Positions 34,256-43,166 of a stretch of 50,063 nucleotides of DNA are shown here, in pieces. Made by a program: the position numbers and the translations under genes. The stretch spans positions 1 through 50,063 of the forward strand of contig JAWSVD010000011.1 in assembly GCA_033852095.1 (NCBI GenBank). Direction: 5' to 3'. The first letter of the stretch is position 1. Each line of letters begins with the position of its first letter. Source of the DNA: CALCKW01 sp033852095 (GTDB lineage Bacteria; Pseudomonadota; Gammaproteobacteria; CALCKW01). A model generated the notes under the pieces. The model was not told the origin of the DNA. It searched no databases and worked only from the letters and a program-made list of their open reading frames with translations.

Positions 34256-35278
34256 TTAGGCTCCTTTGTCAGGCAGGCCGCACACCCGGCGGCTCAGTGG
34301 AAACAGTTCGCGCCCGGCCCGGCCCCGTATCAAACCCCAGACCCCAGAGGGCGCCTTGAGCATGATAAGAATGGCCACCACACCGAGTGCGATGAGATAG
34401 ATGGTGCCGAGATCGGCCAGCGTCTCGCGCAGTAAGAAGTACACCAAGGTGCCGACAATCGGCCCTTCGAGCGTGCCAATGCCGCCGATCACCACGATGA
34501 AAATCACGAAAGCGGTCCAGTCGTTGACGCTAAAGGCCGCGTCCGGGGAGATCCTCAGTTTTTGCAAAAAGATCAACGCACCGATCAAGGTGGTCAGTCC
34601 CCCGCTGAGCACATAGACAATGAACTTGCTGCGCCAGATGTTGATGCCCAGGGATTTGGCGGCGAGCTCGTTGTCACGAATCGCGGTCAGTGCGACACCC
34701 TGTCGAGAGCGCAAATACACAAACACCACCGCCAGCACCAAGACCATCACCGCCAACGCCAGCCAGTAGGAGGCCGCCTCGCGGGCGGCGCGGCCGTCGG
34801 CCAGGGAGCGCACTATATCGAGCGACAAGGACTTGCCCGAGCCTCCACCCAATGAGGAGACCTGAGCAAAAGACAGCCTAAACACCTCGGCCACAACCCA
34901 AGTACCGATAGCGAAATACGCCCCGCGCAGCCTGAACACCAACAGCGCCACCACGGACGAGGCGAGCATGCCAGCGACCACCACAACCGGCATGGCCGCA
35001 TAGGGGTGCATGCCACCGAGCATGGTCAGTGCAAAGAAGGCGTAGCCCCCCAAACCCACATAGGCGTGCTGCCCCACCGATACAAGCCCGGCGTAGCCGG
35101 CGAGAAAGTTCCACAGTGTGGCCAGCGACAAATAGAGGAAGAACTCGCCAAACAACCGCAGCTCTGCCCTGCCCGCCCAAGACGGCGCCGCGGCCATGAT
35201 GATAACGATGACCGCCAGCGCGACCATCGACCAGGTAGAGAGGCGTGTCGCTCTGGAGATATGAAGATCGTTGTTCAT
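34256..35278 (-). CDS. livM: Branched-chain amino acid-type ABC permease (LivM)
   Basis: The start at 35278 overlaps the LivH stop by one base. The 340-residue membrane protein carries the LivM signatures GLVSVGQHAYVGLGGYAFF and DNELAAKSLGINIW, and VIGGIGTLEGPIVGTL in the C-terminal part. It forms the channel with LivH. Liv-type systems often carry amides, aromatic acids or other small organic solutes besides leucine-type amino acids. Confidence 0.92.
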   Translation of the reverse strand: MNNDLHISRATRLSTWSMVALAVIVIIMAAAPSWAGRAELRLFGEFFLYLSLATLWNFLAGYAGLVSVGQHAYVGLGGYAFFALTMLGGMHPYAAMPVVVVAGMLASSVVALLVFRLRGAYFAIGTWVVAEVFRLSFAQVSSLGGGSGKSLSLDIVRSLADGRAAREAASYWLALAVMVLVLAVVFVYLRSRQGVALTAIRDNELAAKSLGINIWRSKFIVYVLSGGLTTLIGALIFLQKLRISPDAAFSVNDWTAFVIFIVVIGGIGTLEGPIVGTLVYFLLRETLADLGTIYLIALGVVAILIMLKAPSGVWGLIRGRAGRELFPLSRRVCGLPDKGA

Positions 35279-36138
35279 CAGTCGACCCTCGGGAACAGGC
35301 CGCGCGGACGCACAGCGATGATCGCTAGAAAAACCAAGTGCCCTGCCAATATCTGAAACCCCGGATGAAATTTCGCGCCGATGGTCTGGGAGATACCGAG
35401 TATCACCCCACCGGCCAGCGTGCCCCACAGATTGCCCAGCCCACCGATGATCACGGCCTCAAAACCGAAGATCAATCGCGAGCCGCCAATGGACGGATCG
35501 AAGGATGTTTTGATGCCCAGAAACACCCCGGCAATAGCGGTCACGGCAAGGGCCAGCGCCATGGCGAGGCCGAACACGTGCGAGCGATTCAAACCCATCA
35601 GCTGCGCGATGTCCTGCCGATCAGAGGTGGCGCGAAAGGCGCGCCCCAGCGCCGTGTGATAGAACATCCACTGCAGCGCGGCGATCACCAGTACCGCCGT
35701 GGCGAACACAATCAGCGGCAACGTGCCCACCGCCAGCGGACCGATTTCGATGCTCATGGTCTCCAGAGCACCGGCTTGCAGTTTCTGCGGGTCCGCGCTG
35801 TAGGCCATCAAGAGTGAGTTTTGCAAAATAACCGACAGGCCAAAAGTCACCAACAGCGGCGGCAGAATGTCCCCGCCCATGGTGCGGTTCAAGATGACAC
35901 GCTGCAGCACATAACCCAGCGCCGCCATGATCGGCATCACCAAACCCAGCGCCACCAGCGGGTGCAGGCCCAACATCACCGCGACCGTCAGGCAGACATA
36001 GGCGGCCAGCACAATCAAATCGCCATGGGCGATATTGACCAGCCGCATCACCCCAAAAATCAGTGACAGCCCCGCCGCGAACAGCGCATAGAGCCCGCCG
36101 AGCAAAGTGCCTTGTACAATTGCGTTTATCCAATCCAT
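35278..36138 (-). CDS. livH: Branched-chain amino acid-type ABC permease (LivH)
   Basis: From the ATG at 36138 (MDWINAIVQGTLLGGLYAL) the protein has 286 residues and about eight helices. LFAAGLSLIFGVMRLVNIAHG and the C-terminal GGLGNLWGTLAGGVILG are typical LivH blocks. A longer upstream open frame overlaps LivF and is not used. It pairs with LivM. Confidence 0.92.
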   Translation of the reverse strand: MDWINAIVQGTLLGGLYALFAAGLSLIFGVMRLVNIAHGDLIVLAAYVCLTVAVMLGLHPLVALGLVMPIMAALGYVLQRVILNRTMGGDILPPLLVTFGLSVILQNSLLMAYSADPQKLQAGALETMSIEIGPLAVGTLPLIVFATAVLVIAALQWMFYHTALGRAFRATSDRQDIAQLMGLNRSHVFGLAMALALAVTAIAGVFLGIKTSFDPSIGGSRLIFGFEAVIIGGLGNLWGTLAGGVILGISQTIGAKFHPGFQILAGHLVFLAIIAVRPRGLFPRVD

Positions 36139-36142
36139 AACA

Positions 36143-36847
36143 TCAAACCCCAAAATACGCGCGGGATATCTCGTCGCGAGAGATACCCTGTGATGCGCCC
36201 TGCAAGGACACACGGCCCTCTTGCAGGCAATACACCCTGCTCGAGACCTGCAGCGCCTTGGCGATGTCCTGCTCCACCACCACGGCCGACAAGCCCTCGC
36301 CGACAATACCCGGCAACGCCGCGTAGATAGATTTGATGATCACCGGCGCCAGCCCCAAGCTGATCTCGTCCATCATCATCAGCTCCGGGTTCGACATCAG
36401 CGCGCGGCCAATGGCCACCATCTGCTGCTGCCCGCCGGAGAGCGAGGTTGAAGACACGTTGCGGCGCTCCTCTAAAATCGGGAACAGCTCGTAGATGCGG
36501 CGCAGATTCCACGGCCCTTTGCGGCCGGTGCGCCCGCCGATGATCAGGTTTTCCTCCACGCTGAGCGACTGAAACAGCAGCCGCCCCTCGGGCACCAGTG
36601 CCACACCCAAATGCGCTATTTGATCAGCGCGCAGTGCACCTATGTCCTGCCCCTTCCAGCGTATCTGCGGGCCGGTGTTCTTTATCAAGCCAGACACCGA
36701 GCGCATCAGGGTTGTCTTGCCCGCACCGTTGGCGCCGATCACGGCGATCACCTCGCCCGGATGCACCTCCATGCTCACCCCGAAGAGCGCCTGAAAGTCG
36801 TCGTAGCCGGCGTCTAGGCCGTCCACGGAGAGTAAAACATCAGGCAT
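36143..36847 (-). CDS. livF: ABC ATPase LivF
   Basis: The 234-residue cytoplasmic ATPase has Walker A GANGAGKTT near residue 38, signature LSGGQQQM, Walker B LMMDEISLGLAP and the C-terminal YCLQEGRVSLQG segment of LivF proteins. It overlaps the LivG gene by eight bases and ends 4 bp before LivH begins. Confidence 0.93.
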   Translation of the reverse strand: MPDVLLSVDGLDAGYDDFQALFGVSMEVHPGEVIAVIGANGAGKTTLMRSVSGLIKNTGPQIRWKGQDIGALRADQIAHLGVALVPEGRLLFQSLSVEENLIIGGRTGRKGPWNLRRIYELFPILEERRNVSSTSLSGGQQQMVAIGRALMSNPELMMMDEISLGLAPVIIKSIYAALPGIVGEGLSAVVVEQDIAKALQVSSRVYCLQEGRVSLQGASQGISRDEISRAYFGV

Positions 36848-37565
36848 CGGCTTCTATCCCCAGATAAATCTCTTTCACCACCGCGCTGTCCATCACGTCT
36901 TTGGGTGCGCCCTCGGCGACTTTTTTGCCAAAATCAATCACGATCAATCGGTCCACCACCGCCAACAGCGCGTGCACCACGTGCTCGATCCAAACAATCG
37001 AAATCCCGGTCTCCCGCAAGCCCTGGATTGTCTCAATCAAAGACTGGCACTCGTGTTCGGTCAAACCGCCGGCTATTTCATCCAGTAGCAGCACCCGCGG
37101 CTTGGCGCACATGGCACGCGACAACTCCAATCGCTTGCGCTCCAGCAGGGTCAAGCCGCCCGCCAGTACATTCGCCTTGGCCATCAGGCCGGTGCGCTCC
37201 AGCACGTCCAGGCAGATGTCTTCGGCCTCGCTGCCCGACAGCCCCGCGCCCTGTGTCGCGGCCACAAAGGTGTTCTCAAAAATGGTCATCTGCGTGAAGG
37301 GCTGCGGCACTTGAAAACTGCGCGCTATCCCGGCGCGGCAGCGTTTAGCCGCAGGCCAGGCGCTCACGTCCTTGCCGTCAAAAGTGATGGTGCCGCTGCT
37401 GGGCAGCAACGTGCCCGTCACCAGATTAAACATGGATGTCTTGCCTGCCCCGTTCGGCCCCAGCACCCCCAGCGCTTCACCACTGGCCAGCGACCAGCTC
37501 TGATCATCGGCGACCACCACTGCTCCGAAGGCCTTGCAGACACCCGACAGTTCCAGAATTGCCAT
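36840..37565 (-). CDS. livG: ABC ATPase LivG
   Basis: From the ATG at 37565 (MAILELSGVCKAFGA) the protein has 241 residues. Walker A GPNGAGKTS, Q-loop QVPQPFTQM, signature LTLLERKRLELSRAM and Walker B LLLDEIAGGLTE fit LivG. The 44 open codons upstream overlap a non-coding gap and are unconserved. It acts with LivF as the energy-providing pair. Confidence 0.92.
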   Translation of the reverse strand: MAILELSGVCKAFGAVVVADDQSWSLASGEALGVLGPNGAGKTSMFNLVTGTLLPSSGTITFDGKDVSAWPAAKRCRAGIARSFQVPQPFTQMTIFENTFVAATQGAGLSGSEAEDICLDVLERTGLMAKANVLAGGLTLLERKRLELSRAMCAKPRVLLLDEIAGGLTEHECQSLIETIQGLRETGISIVWIEHVVHALLAVVDRLIVIDFGKKVAEGAPKDVMDSAVVKEIYLGIEADA

Positions 37566-37620
37566 ATTTCTCCCCGGCTTGTAGCGCTCCCGCGTGTCGT
37601 CACGGGAGTCCACAGTTTTG

Positions 37621-38889
37621 TTACAACAGTTGTAATTCGCCCGTCTTGGGGATATGCGGCGCCGAGCCGTTGGCGACAATCTTGAGATCGATGCCATCGC
37701 CCTCGCGCTGCCACTGACCGGCCACCAAAGGTGTTTTGCAGACGTTTTTCACAGGGCCCTTGGACCAGTTGACCGGGCCGACGATGGTGTCGATGTCGGT
37801 GCTGGCAATGGCCTGAGTGATCGCCAGCGGATCATCCAGATCGTCGGCCCTGGAAATCACACTCGAAACAACTTCAAACAAAGCGTGCTTAAAGCCGATG
37901 GGCTGAGTCCAGGGTCGACCGGTGTCGGCACTGTAGCCACCTGCCAATTCAGCCGCCGACTGACCCGTCAATGAAGACGAGAAAGGGTGTGAGGGAGACC
38001 ACCACACCTCGGAGCTCAAACCTATGCCCCGATCACCCAGGCCATTGATCACCGAGGGAAACAACAGCGCCTTGCCGATGGTGACGATCTTGGGATCAAA
38101 TCCCTGCTGCGCCGCCTGCGACCAGAAAGTACCGAAATCCGGTGGGATCATGTTGCCGGTGATGATCTCGCAGCCCGCCTCTTTGAAGGCGCTGATGTAA
38201 TTGCTGAAGTCATCGGACATGGGCTGGTAGCGACCGGGGTCAACCAAGTCATATCCAGCGGCGGCGAGTGGCGTGGGCAAGCCCATCTTCGCGTCGCCCC
38301 AAGCGTTGCCATCGGCGTCGTTCGGGAACAAGCCCCCCACCTTCTTCGCCACACCCACACTGCCCCACATATCGAGAAAGGCTGCGATCACATCCTCCAG
38401 CCCCCAGAAAAAATGATAAGTGCTCTCGAAGCCCTCGGCCGGGTTGCCGCTGCGGCCGAAGAAATACGGCTGCCAGGGGCAATCGGTGGTGATACAAGGC
38501 ACTTCGTTGATCTCGGCCTGATCCGACACAGGGTTCACCGTGTCTGGCGTGGAGGCGGCGATGATGATGTCCACCTCGTCCGAGAGGATCAGTTCACTCG
38601 CCACTTCCGCAGCGCGGTTGGGGTTGGATTGACTGTCCTTGGAGATGATCTCGATGTTCCAAGTTTTGCCGTTGTTGATGATGCCTCCCGCCAACTGGCG
38701 CTTGACCGCGTCGATGATGAAATCATCGGCCTCGGCAAAGCTTGCCAACGGCCCCGTGCGCGGGCTGACATGGCCAATGCGCAAAGTGGGTGTAGCTGCA
38801 TAAGCGCGGGTCGCGCTCAGCAGCGCTGGTGCGGCCAAGATGGCCGAAGCGCTGGTCAAAAAGCTACGTCGTGTTGTTTTAATCGTCAT
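37621..38889 (-). CDS. Liv-type ABC substrate-binding protein, Tat-like signal
   Basis: From the ATG at 38889 the protein has 422 residues. It begins MTIKTTRRSFLTSAS with a twin-Arg motif at 7-8 and a hydrophobic stretch ending near ATRAYA (residue 31), so Tat export is likely. The mature part is a type 1 periplasmic-binding protein of the amide/urea/aromatic-acid-like Liv class (RIGHVSPRTGPLASF, IIAASTPDTVNPVSDQ). It supplies LivHMGF with an unknown ligand. A 174-bp gap precedes it, the longest in the operon, where an internal promoter or mRNA processing site could lie. Confidence 0.9.
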   Translation of the reverse strand: MTIKTTRRSFLTSASAILAAPALLSATRAYAATPTLRIGHVSPRTGPLASFAEADDFIIDAVKRQLAGGIINNGKTWNIEIISKDSQSNPNRAAEVASELILSDEVDIIIAASTPDTVNPVSDQAEINEVPCITTDCPWQPYFFGRSGNPAEGFESTYHFFWGLEDVIAAFLDMWGSVGVAKKVGGLFPNDADGNAWGDAKMGLPTPLAAAGYDLVDPGRYQPMSDDFSNYISAFKEAGCEIITGNMIPPDFGTFWSQAAQQGFDPKIVTIGKALLFPSVINGLGDRGIGLSSEVWWSPSHPFSSSLTGQSAAELAGGYSADTGRPWTQPIGFKHALFEVVSSVISRADDLDDPLAITQAIASTDIDTIVGPVNWSKGPVKNVCKTPLVAGQWQREGDGIDLKIVANGSAPHIPKTGELQLL

Positions 38890-39063
38890 TGTCGTATCCC
38901 CTTCTCGTGATCGCCTGATGGCAATATTGCCCGCGGTTCTACTGCTCAAACTCTCGGTCTAACAACGTGGGAAAACCCGATTGGATTGTCGCTTGCGCCA
39001 ATCTTAATTTCGTATCGCTTACAAGCATCACAACCGCATCTGGATGCCCTCCCAGTCTAGGAA

Positions 39064-39987
39064 CTACAGAATTGTTTCCAGCTTCCTCAGGTGCGAGCTG
39101 ACCCGTGCACGCACGGCGTCGGCTTCTTCAGGGCTCCACTTTCTAAAGCCCTCGCCGGACTTCATGCCCAGCTTGCCCTCGGCCACCAGCTGCTCTAAAT
39201 ACGGCGACGGGCCCTGCCGGCTCTCTAAATCAGCCAACACCGTGTTGTGGATATCGAGAGTGAGGTCGGTGCCCACCAGATCGGCATTCTCCAGCGGGCC
39301 AAGCACGGGCAGGCGCCGACCGAAGCAAGATTTGATCACTGTGTCCACGGACTCCGCGTCACAGATGCCCCGCTCCACCAAGCTGATCGCCTCGCGCCAC
39401 AGCGCATGCTGCAGGCGGTTGCCGATAAAACCCGGCACGTCCTTCTCTACCATCACCGGGGTTTTTCCGGCGTCTTGCAGCAGCTCGAATACCGTCTTTG
39501 CCACAGCTGCGTTGGTCCACTCGGTCTTGACCACCTCCACCAGTGGGATCATGTGCGGTGGGTTCCACCAGTGGGTGCCCACCGCGCGCTGCTTGAGCCG
39601 TAGCTCGGACATGATCTGCGTGATCGGCATCACCGACGTGTTGGAGGCCAAAATACAAGCCTCCTGCGCATGCGCCTCGATCTCGGCAAATATCTCCCGC
39701 TTCAGCGCCAGCTTCTCCGGTGCCGCCTCAAACACCACATCTGCGCTGCACACCGCCGCGGCGGTGCTGTCCACCACCTGGATATTCTCAAGCGCTGCAG
39801 TGATTGAATCCTCGGCCTCGCCCATCGCCACCATGCTGCTGCGGATACGGTCCACAACACTGGCACGTGCATCGGCAAAGGGGTCGGTGATGCTCAGCTG
39901 ATGCCCCGCCCGAGCGAGGGTCAAGGCGATGCCGTGGCCCATCAGCCCGGCGCCGATCACCGCTATGCGCTGTCGCTTGTTATTCAT
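39064..39987 (-). CDS. 3-hydroxyacyl-CoA dehydrogenase family oxidoreductase
   Basis: The 307-residue NAD-dependent dehydrogenase is of the short, single-function type also found among L-gulonate and L-carnitine dehydrogenases. The NAD motif is GAGLMG (12-17). The likely catalytic set is S115 (ASNTS), H139 (GTHWWNPPH), E151 and N189 (GFIGNRLQ). The product would be a beta-keto acid or thioester, a fitting substrate for the BKACE enzyme in the operon. The true substrate is not deducible. It ends four bases after the SDR gene. Confidence 0.9.
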   Translation of the reverse strand: MNNKRQRIAVIGAGLMGHGIALTLARAGHQLSITDPFADARASVVDRIRSSMVAMGEAEDSITAALENIQVVDSTAAAVCSADVVFEAAPEKLALKREIFAEIEAHAQEACILASNTSVMPITQIMSELRLKQRAVGTHWWNPPHMIPLVEVVKTEWTNAAVAKTVFELLQDAGKTPVMVEKDVPGFIGNRLQHALWREAISLVERGICDAESVDTVIKSCFGRRLPVLGPLENADLVGTDLTLDIHNTVLADLESRQGPSPYLEQLVAEGKLGMKSGEGFRKWSPEEADAVRARVSSHLRKLETIL

Positions 39988-39990
39988 TGA

Positions 39991-40785
39991 TCAGCCCGCC
40001 GTGTAGCCGCCGTCGGCGTAGAGAATATGCCCGGTGTAGAAGTCCGAGGCCTTAGACGCAAGGAACAACAACGGCCCTGCGAGATCTTCGGGCTCACCCA
40101 AACGCCCCTTGGGCACCCGCGCCAGAAAGCCATCCCGCACTTTTTTTGCCTGCTCGTTGTCTTCAAACATCCACGCAGTCAGTGGCGATCGAAACACGGT
40201 CGGCGCTATCGCATTGACGGTGATGCCCGAGGCACCCAATTCGCAGCCCAGTGCTTTGGTCATGCCATCGGTCGCCGCCTTGGAGGCACAGTAGGCGGTA
40301 TAGCCGGCTGGGTGCCCGAGCAAGCCGCGCGCCGAACTGACCAGAACAATCTTGCCGTAGCCCTGGGTTTTCATCTGTCCGGCCGCGGCGCGTGCCAGCA
40401 ACCAGCTCTGATTCACGTTCGCGTCCATCACCGAGGCAAAAGTCTCGGGTGACATATCGTTGATCAAGGCCACCTTGTTCATGCCCGAGGCGACCACCAA
40501 AATATCGAGCTTGCCGAACTTCTCAACCGCGGTGTCCACCAGCGACTGACAGGCGCCCTCATCTGAGGGACGAATATTCACCGCCTCGACCTCGGCGCCC
40601 ATCCCACGGCACTCTTCGGCTATGGCGTCTAGCGCGGATTGATTGCCCGCCGCCAATACCAGCTTGCAACCGGCGCCGGCCAGAATCCGGGCTGCCACCA
40701 TGCCAAAGGCACCCGAGGCACCGGTGATCAGGGCGACGTCGCCTTTGACTTCAAACATCGAAAGTGGGTTTGCCATGTTGCTCAT
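39991..40785 (-). CDS. Short-chain dehydrogenase/reductase
   Basis: The 264-residue classical SDR has the cofactor motif TGASGAFG (21-28), catalytic S150/S151, Y165 and K169 (YCASK). The usual NNAG is replaced by ASGMN at 99-103. Cofactor preference is not clear from the sequence. It lies three bases from the neighbouring genes on both sides, so it is firmly part of the operon. It probably oxidises a hydroxyl group of the pathway substrate. Confidence 0.9.
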   Translation of the reverse strand: MSNMANPLSMFEVKGDVALITGASGAFGMVAARILAGAGCKLVLAAGNQSALDAIAEECRGMGAEVEAVNIRPSDEGACQSLVDTAVEKFGKLDILVVASGMNKVALINDMSPETFASVMDANVNQSWLLARAAAGQMKTQGYGKIVLVSSARGLLGHPAGYTAYCASKAATDGMTKALGCELGASGITVNAIAPTVFRSPLTAWMFEDNEQAKKVRDGFLARVPKGRLGEPEDLAGPLLFLASKASDFYTGHILYADGGYTAG

Positions 40786-40788
40786 GTC

Positions 40789-41148
40789 TCAGGACTCCGG
40801 CGGATAAGGGATAACCACAAGCATCGTGCACACGTCGTTACGACGGTTCTCTATCTTGCGGACTTCGTGCGGGGGAATGGTGCAGCTGTCATATTTGCCA
40901 AGGGTGGTTTCCACGCCATCGACAATGACAGTCATCTCGCCCTCGAGCACCACATACACTTTTTCAAAAGGGGTTGAATCGGGGCCTGCGCCGCCGCCGG
41001 GCAAGAACTGACTGAGCCCAACCCATTGGTTCTCCGGGCCACCGTCCTCAAAACCTTGCAGGCGAAGACCCGCGACGCCGAAGTGATTGGGCGCTTCATA
41101 GCTCTGCGCGTCTTCGAATCGTTTGAGATGCATCTGGATACTCCCCAC
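40789..41148 (-). CDS. Small single-domain cupin protein
   Basis: The 119-residue protein has cupin motif 1 in FLPGGGAGPDSTPFEKVYVVLEG form (the first His pair is replaced, Glu and Tyr kept) and motif 2 around TIPPHEVRKIENR. With few canonical His residues a metal-dependent dioxygenase role is doubtful; it could be an isomerase, a lyase or a ligand-binding accessory protein. Function in the pathway is unknown. Confidence 0.8.
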   Translation of the reverse strand: MGSIQMHLKRFEDAQSYEAPNHFGVAGLRLQGFEDGGPENQWVGLSQFLPGGGAGPDSTPFEKVYVVLEGEMTVIVDGVETTLGKYDSCTIPPHEVRKIENRRNDVCTMLVVIPYPPES

Positions 41149-41200
41149 TTAAATCTATAAAAAGTGCCGCCGGCGAACCGGCGGCCAAAAGGTTGGGAAT

Positions 41201-42037
41201 CTAGAATTCTTCGCCGGACTCGATGCGGTAGTTCTGACCTTTGTCCATCATCGCCACCAGACGGATGATGCAACCGTCTCCGCGATCCCAGTTCCAAGGG
41301 AAAAACGCAAAGGTGCAGCGCTTGCCAGTGACCGCGTCCAGATCGCCTCCGACATTCTCGATGCCCATGATGCCGTGCTTGAACAAGATGTTGTGTACCG
41401 GCTCCCACTCAGGGAAGGCGTCTTTCCAATCAATACCGCCGGACCACTCCTTGTACTCGGCTTCAAGGTGCGGCAACAACGGCCCGTTGCGCTGTGGCCC
41501 TATGGCCGTCGCCAGCGGATGATCATTGGCCTGGGTGTCGTGGCCAACAACCTTGATGCCCTTTTCCACCATCCACTCAGCCGCCGATGACACCAGGCCC
41601 GGGCAATAGGCGAAATAATCACCGTCTTCGTATTGTTTATGCCAACCGGTGTTGATGATCAGCACATCGCCCTTGCGGATGGTGTGGCCGCAGGCTTTCT
41701 CCAAATCCTCGCCGGTGATGGGCTCCCATTTTTTCTTCGGCAGCGAGATCACGATGCCCGAACCAAAAAAGTGCGGCAGCGGCACCTCGTCGATAAAGGG
41801 CGTGCCCTGCACCACGTGGGCCGGCGCATCGATGTGGGTGGTGGCGTGCATGGTCGTGGTGATGCGTTGACTCAACACACCGGACTTGGCCATGTAGTGA
41901 ATACGCTCGATCTTGGTGTCTTCGAAATAAGGCCAGTTGGGATTCTGAAAACCAAAGCGGTGACTGAGGTTGTAAAACTCCAGCCCCATGTCGTTATCCG
42001 TGTTCGCCTGAAACTCAATGCCGCGAATCGTAATCAT
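41201..42037 (-). CDS. Cyclase family (kynurenine formamidase-like) metal hydrolase
   Basis: The start at 42037 has a GGAGAAGAG ribosome site and gives 278 residues; the longer open frame overlaps the divergent regulator's leader. The metal motif is HATTHIDAPAHV (H64, H68, D70, H74), followed later by VVGHDTQANDHPL. The family includes arylformamidases and isatin hydrolases, which open or cleave amides and lactams. As the first gene of the operon it is a good candidate for the entry hydrolysis step. Confidence 0.87.
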   Translation of the reverse strand: MITIRGIEFQANTDNDMGLEFYNLSHRFGFQNPNWPYFEDTKIERIHYMAKSGVLSQRITTTMHATTHIDAPAHVVQGTPFIDEVPLPHFFGSGIVISLPKKKWEPITGEDLEKACGHTIRKGDVLIINTGWHKQYEDGDYFAYCPGLVSSAAEWMVEKGIKVVGHDTQANDHPLATAIGPQRNGPLLPHLEAEYKEWSGGIDWKDAFPEWEPVHNILFKHGIMGIENVGGDLDAVTGKRCTFAFFPWNWDRGDGCIIRLVAMMDKGQNYRIESGEEF

Positions 42038-42167
42038 CGTCTCTTCTCCGTATATTCGCTGCTGCGCTGCAGCTGCTATCTGTAGAATGTCCGGGGTGAT
42101 ATAGTTCACCTGTTCCGCATAATGATGCATGCGACCCGCATTGCAGTCAATAGATATTTCACGATAT

Positions 42168-42181
42168 GGTGCAGCTGCACC
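42168..42181. promoter_or_regulatory. Perfect 14-bp palindrome, candidate IclR operator
   Basis: GGTGCAGCTGCACC lies in the 205-bp divergent region between the catabolic operon and the IclR-type gene, 61 bp before the latter's start. IclR proteins bind palindromes of about this size. Nearby GCATAATGATGC-like sequence may add sites. Confidence 0.5.
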
Positions 42182-42242
42182 GCATTGTGGTTTAACACGA
42201 GATGAACAGCATGCACTGCATGCCGAGATCAGCGAGAGAGAA

Positions 42243-43028
42243 ATGCAGAGAAAGGATACAAAAAACAGCCGAGCTGAAGCCGAGCCGGCCGCTTCGCGCA
42301 ACGGCATTCAAGTCATCGCGCGCGCAGCTGCTATTCTGAGCACGCTCAAGGATGCGCCCGGCGGCATGAGCCTTGGCCAGATCGCCGAGCGCGTGGAACT
42401 GCCGCGATCCACCGTGCAGCGCATTGTGCAAGCGCTGCAAAAAGAACGGCTATTGATCACCACGGGCAGCGCCGGCGGTGTCCGCCTGGGGCCAGAGCTA
42501 CACGCATTGGCAGGTGCGGCTCGCTACAACATCGTCGATCAACTGCGGCCCTTTCTGCAGGAACTGGTGGAAGAAACCGGCGAAACGGTCGACCTGTCAG
42601 TACTGCGCGGCGGACGCATGATCTTTCTCGACCAGGTACAGGGCACGCACCGGCTGCGCGCGGTGTCCTCAGTGGGAGAGGCCTTTCCCGTCACCACCAC
42701 CGCGAACGGCCGTGCTTGCTTGGCATTGCTCTCCGACAAGGAGGCGCAGCAAGTGGCCGAGAGCGAATGGAACCGGCTGGATCAAGCCTCGGAGTGGAAT
42801 AAACTGCTGAAAGCGCTGACAAAGGCCCGCGCGTCGGGTCTGGCGGAGGACCGCGGCGAGCACACAGACGGCATCAGTGCACTGGGCTTTGCCTTCACCG
42901 ACACCGTTGGTGACTTGCACGCGATTTCGATCCCGATCCCTACCCCTCGATTCGAAGAGAAGAGATCAATGGTGCTGGCAGCGCTGCTGCGACTGCAGGG
43001 CGACACACAGCGAATTGTAGGCAGTTGA
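42243..43028 (+). CDS. IclR family transcriptional regulator
   Basis: From the ATG at 42243, preceded by a GAGAGAG run, the protein has 261 residues. The N-terminal winged helix-turn-helix (about 20-85: GMSLGQIAERVELPRSTVQRI) and the C-terminal IclR effector domain (TGETVDLSVLRGGRMIFLDQVQG, TANGRACLALLS) are complete. It is divergent from the 14.7-kb operon and is the only regulator at that end, so it is the likely substrate-responsive switch. A perfect 8-bp hairpin (43035-43053, loop CAT) follows the stop and may aid termination. Confidence 0.92.
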   Translation: MQRKDTKNSRAEAEPAASRNGIQVIARAAAILSTLKDAPGGMSLGQIAERVELPRSTVQRIVQALQKERLLITTGSAGGVRLGPELHALAGAARYNIVDQLRPFLQELVEETGETVDLSVLRGGRMIFLDQVQGTHRLRAVSSVGEAFPVTTTANGRACLALLSDKEAQQVAESEWNRLDQASEWNKLLKALTKARASGLAEDRGEHTDGISALGFAFTDTVGDLHAISIPIPTPRFEEKRSMVLAALLRLQGDTQRIVGS

Positions 43029-43166
43029 GCAATGCGGAGGCCCATGGCCTCCGAGCTCGGCAAAAGCAACAAGTGCAAAAGTCGCAATTGCAGACACTGG
43101 CTATAACTGAAAACACCAGCAGCTTTAGCCTATGAAGCGCCCCCAACTCACATACGGGCCCTGCAG

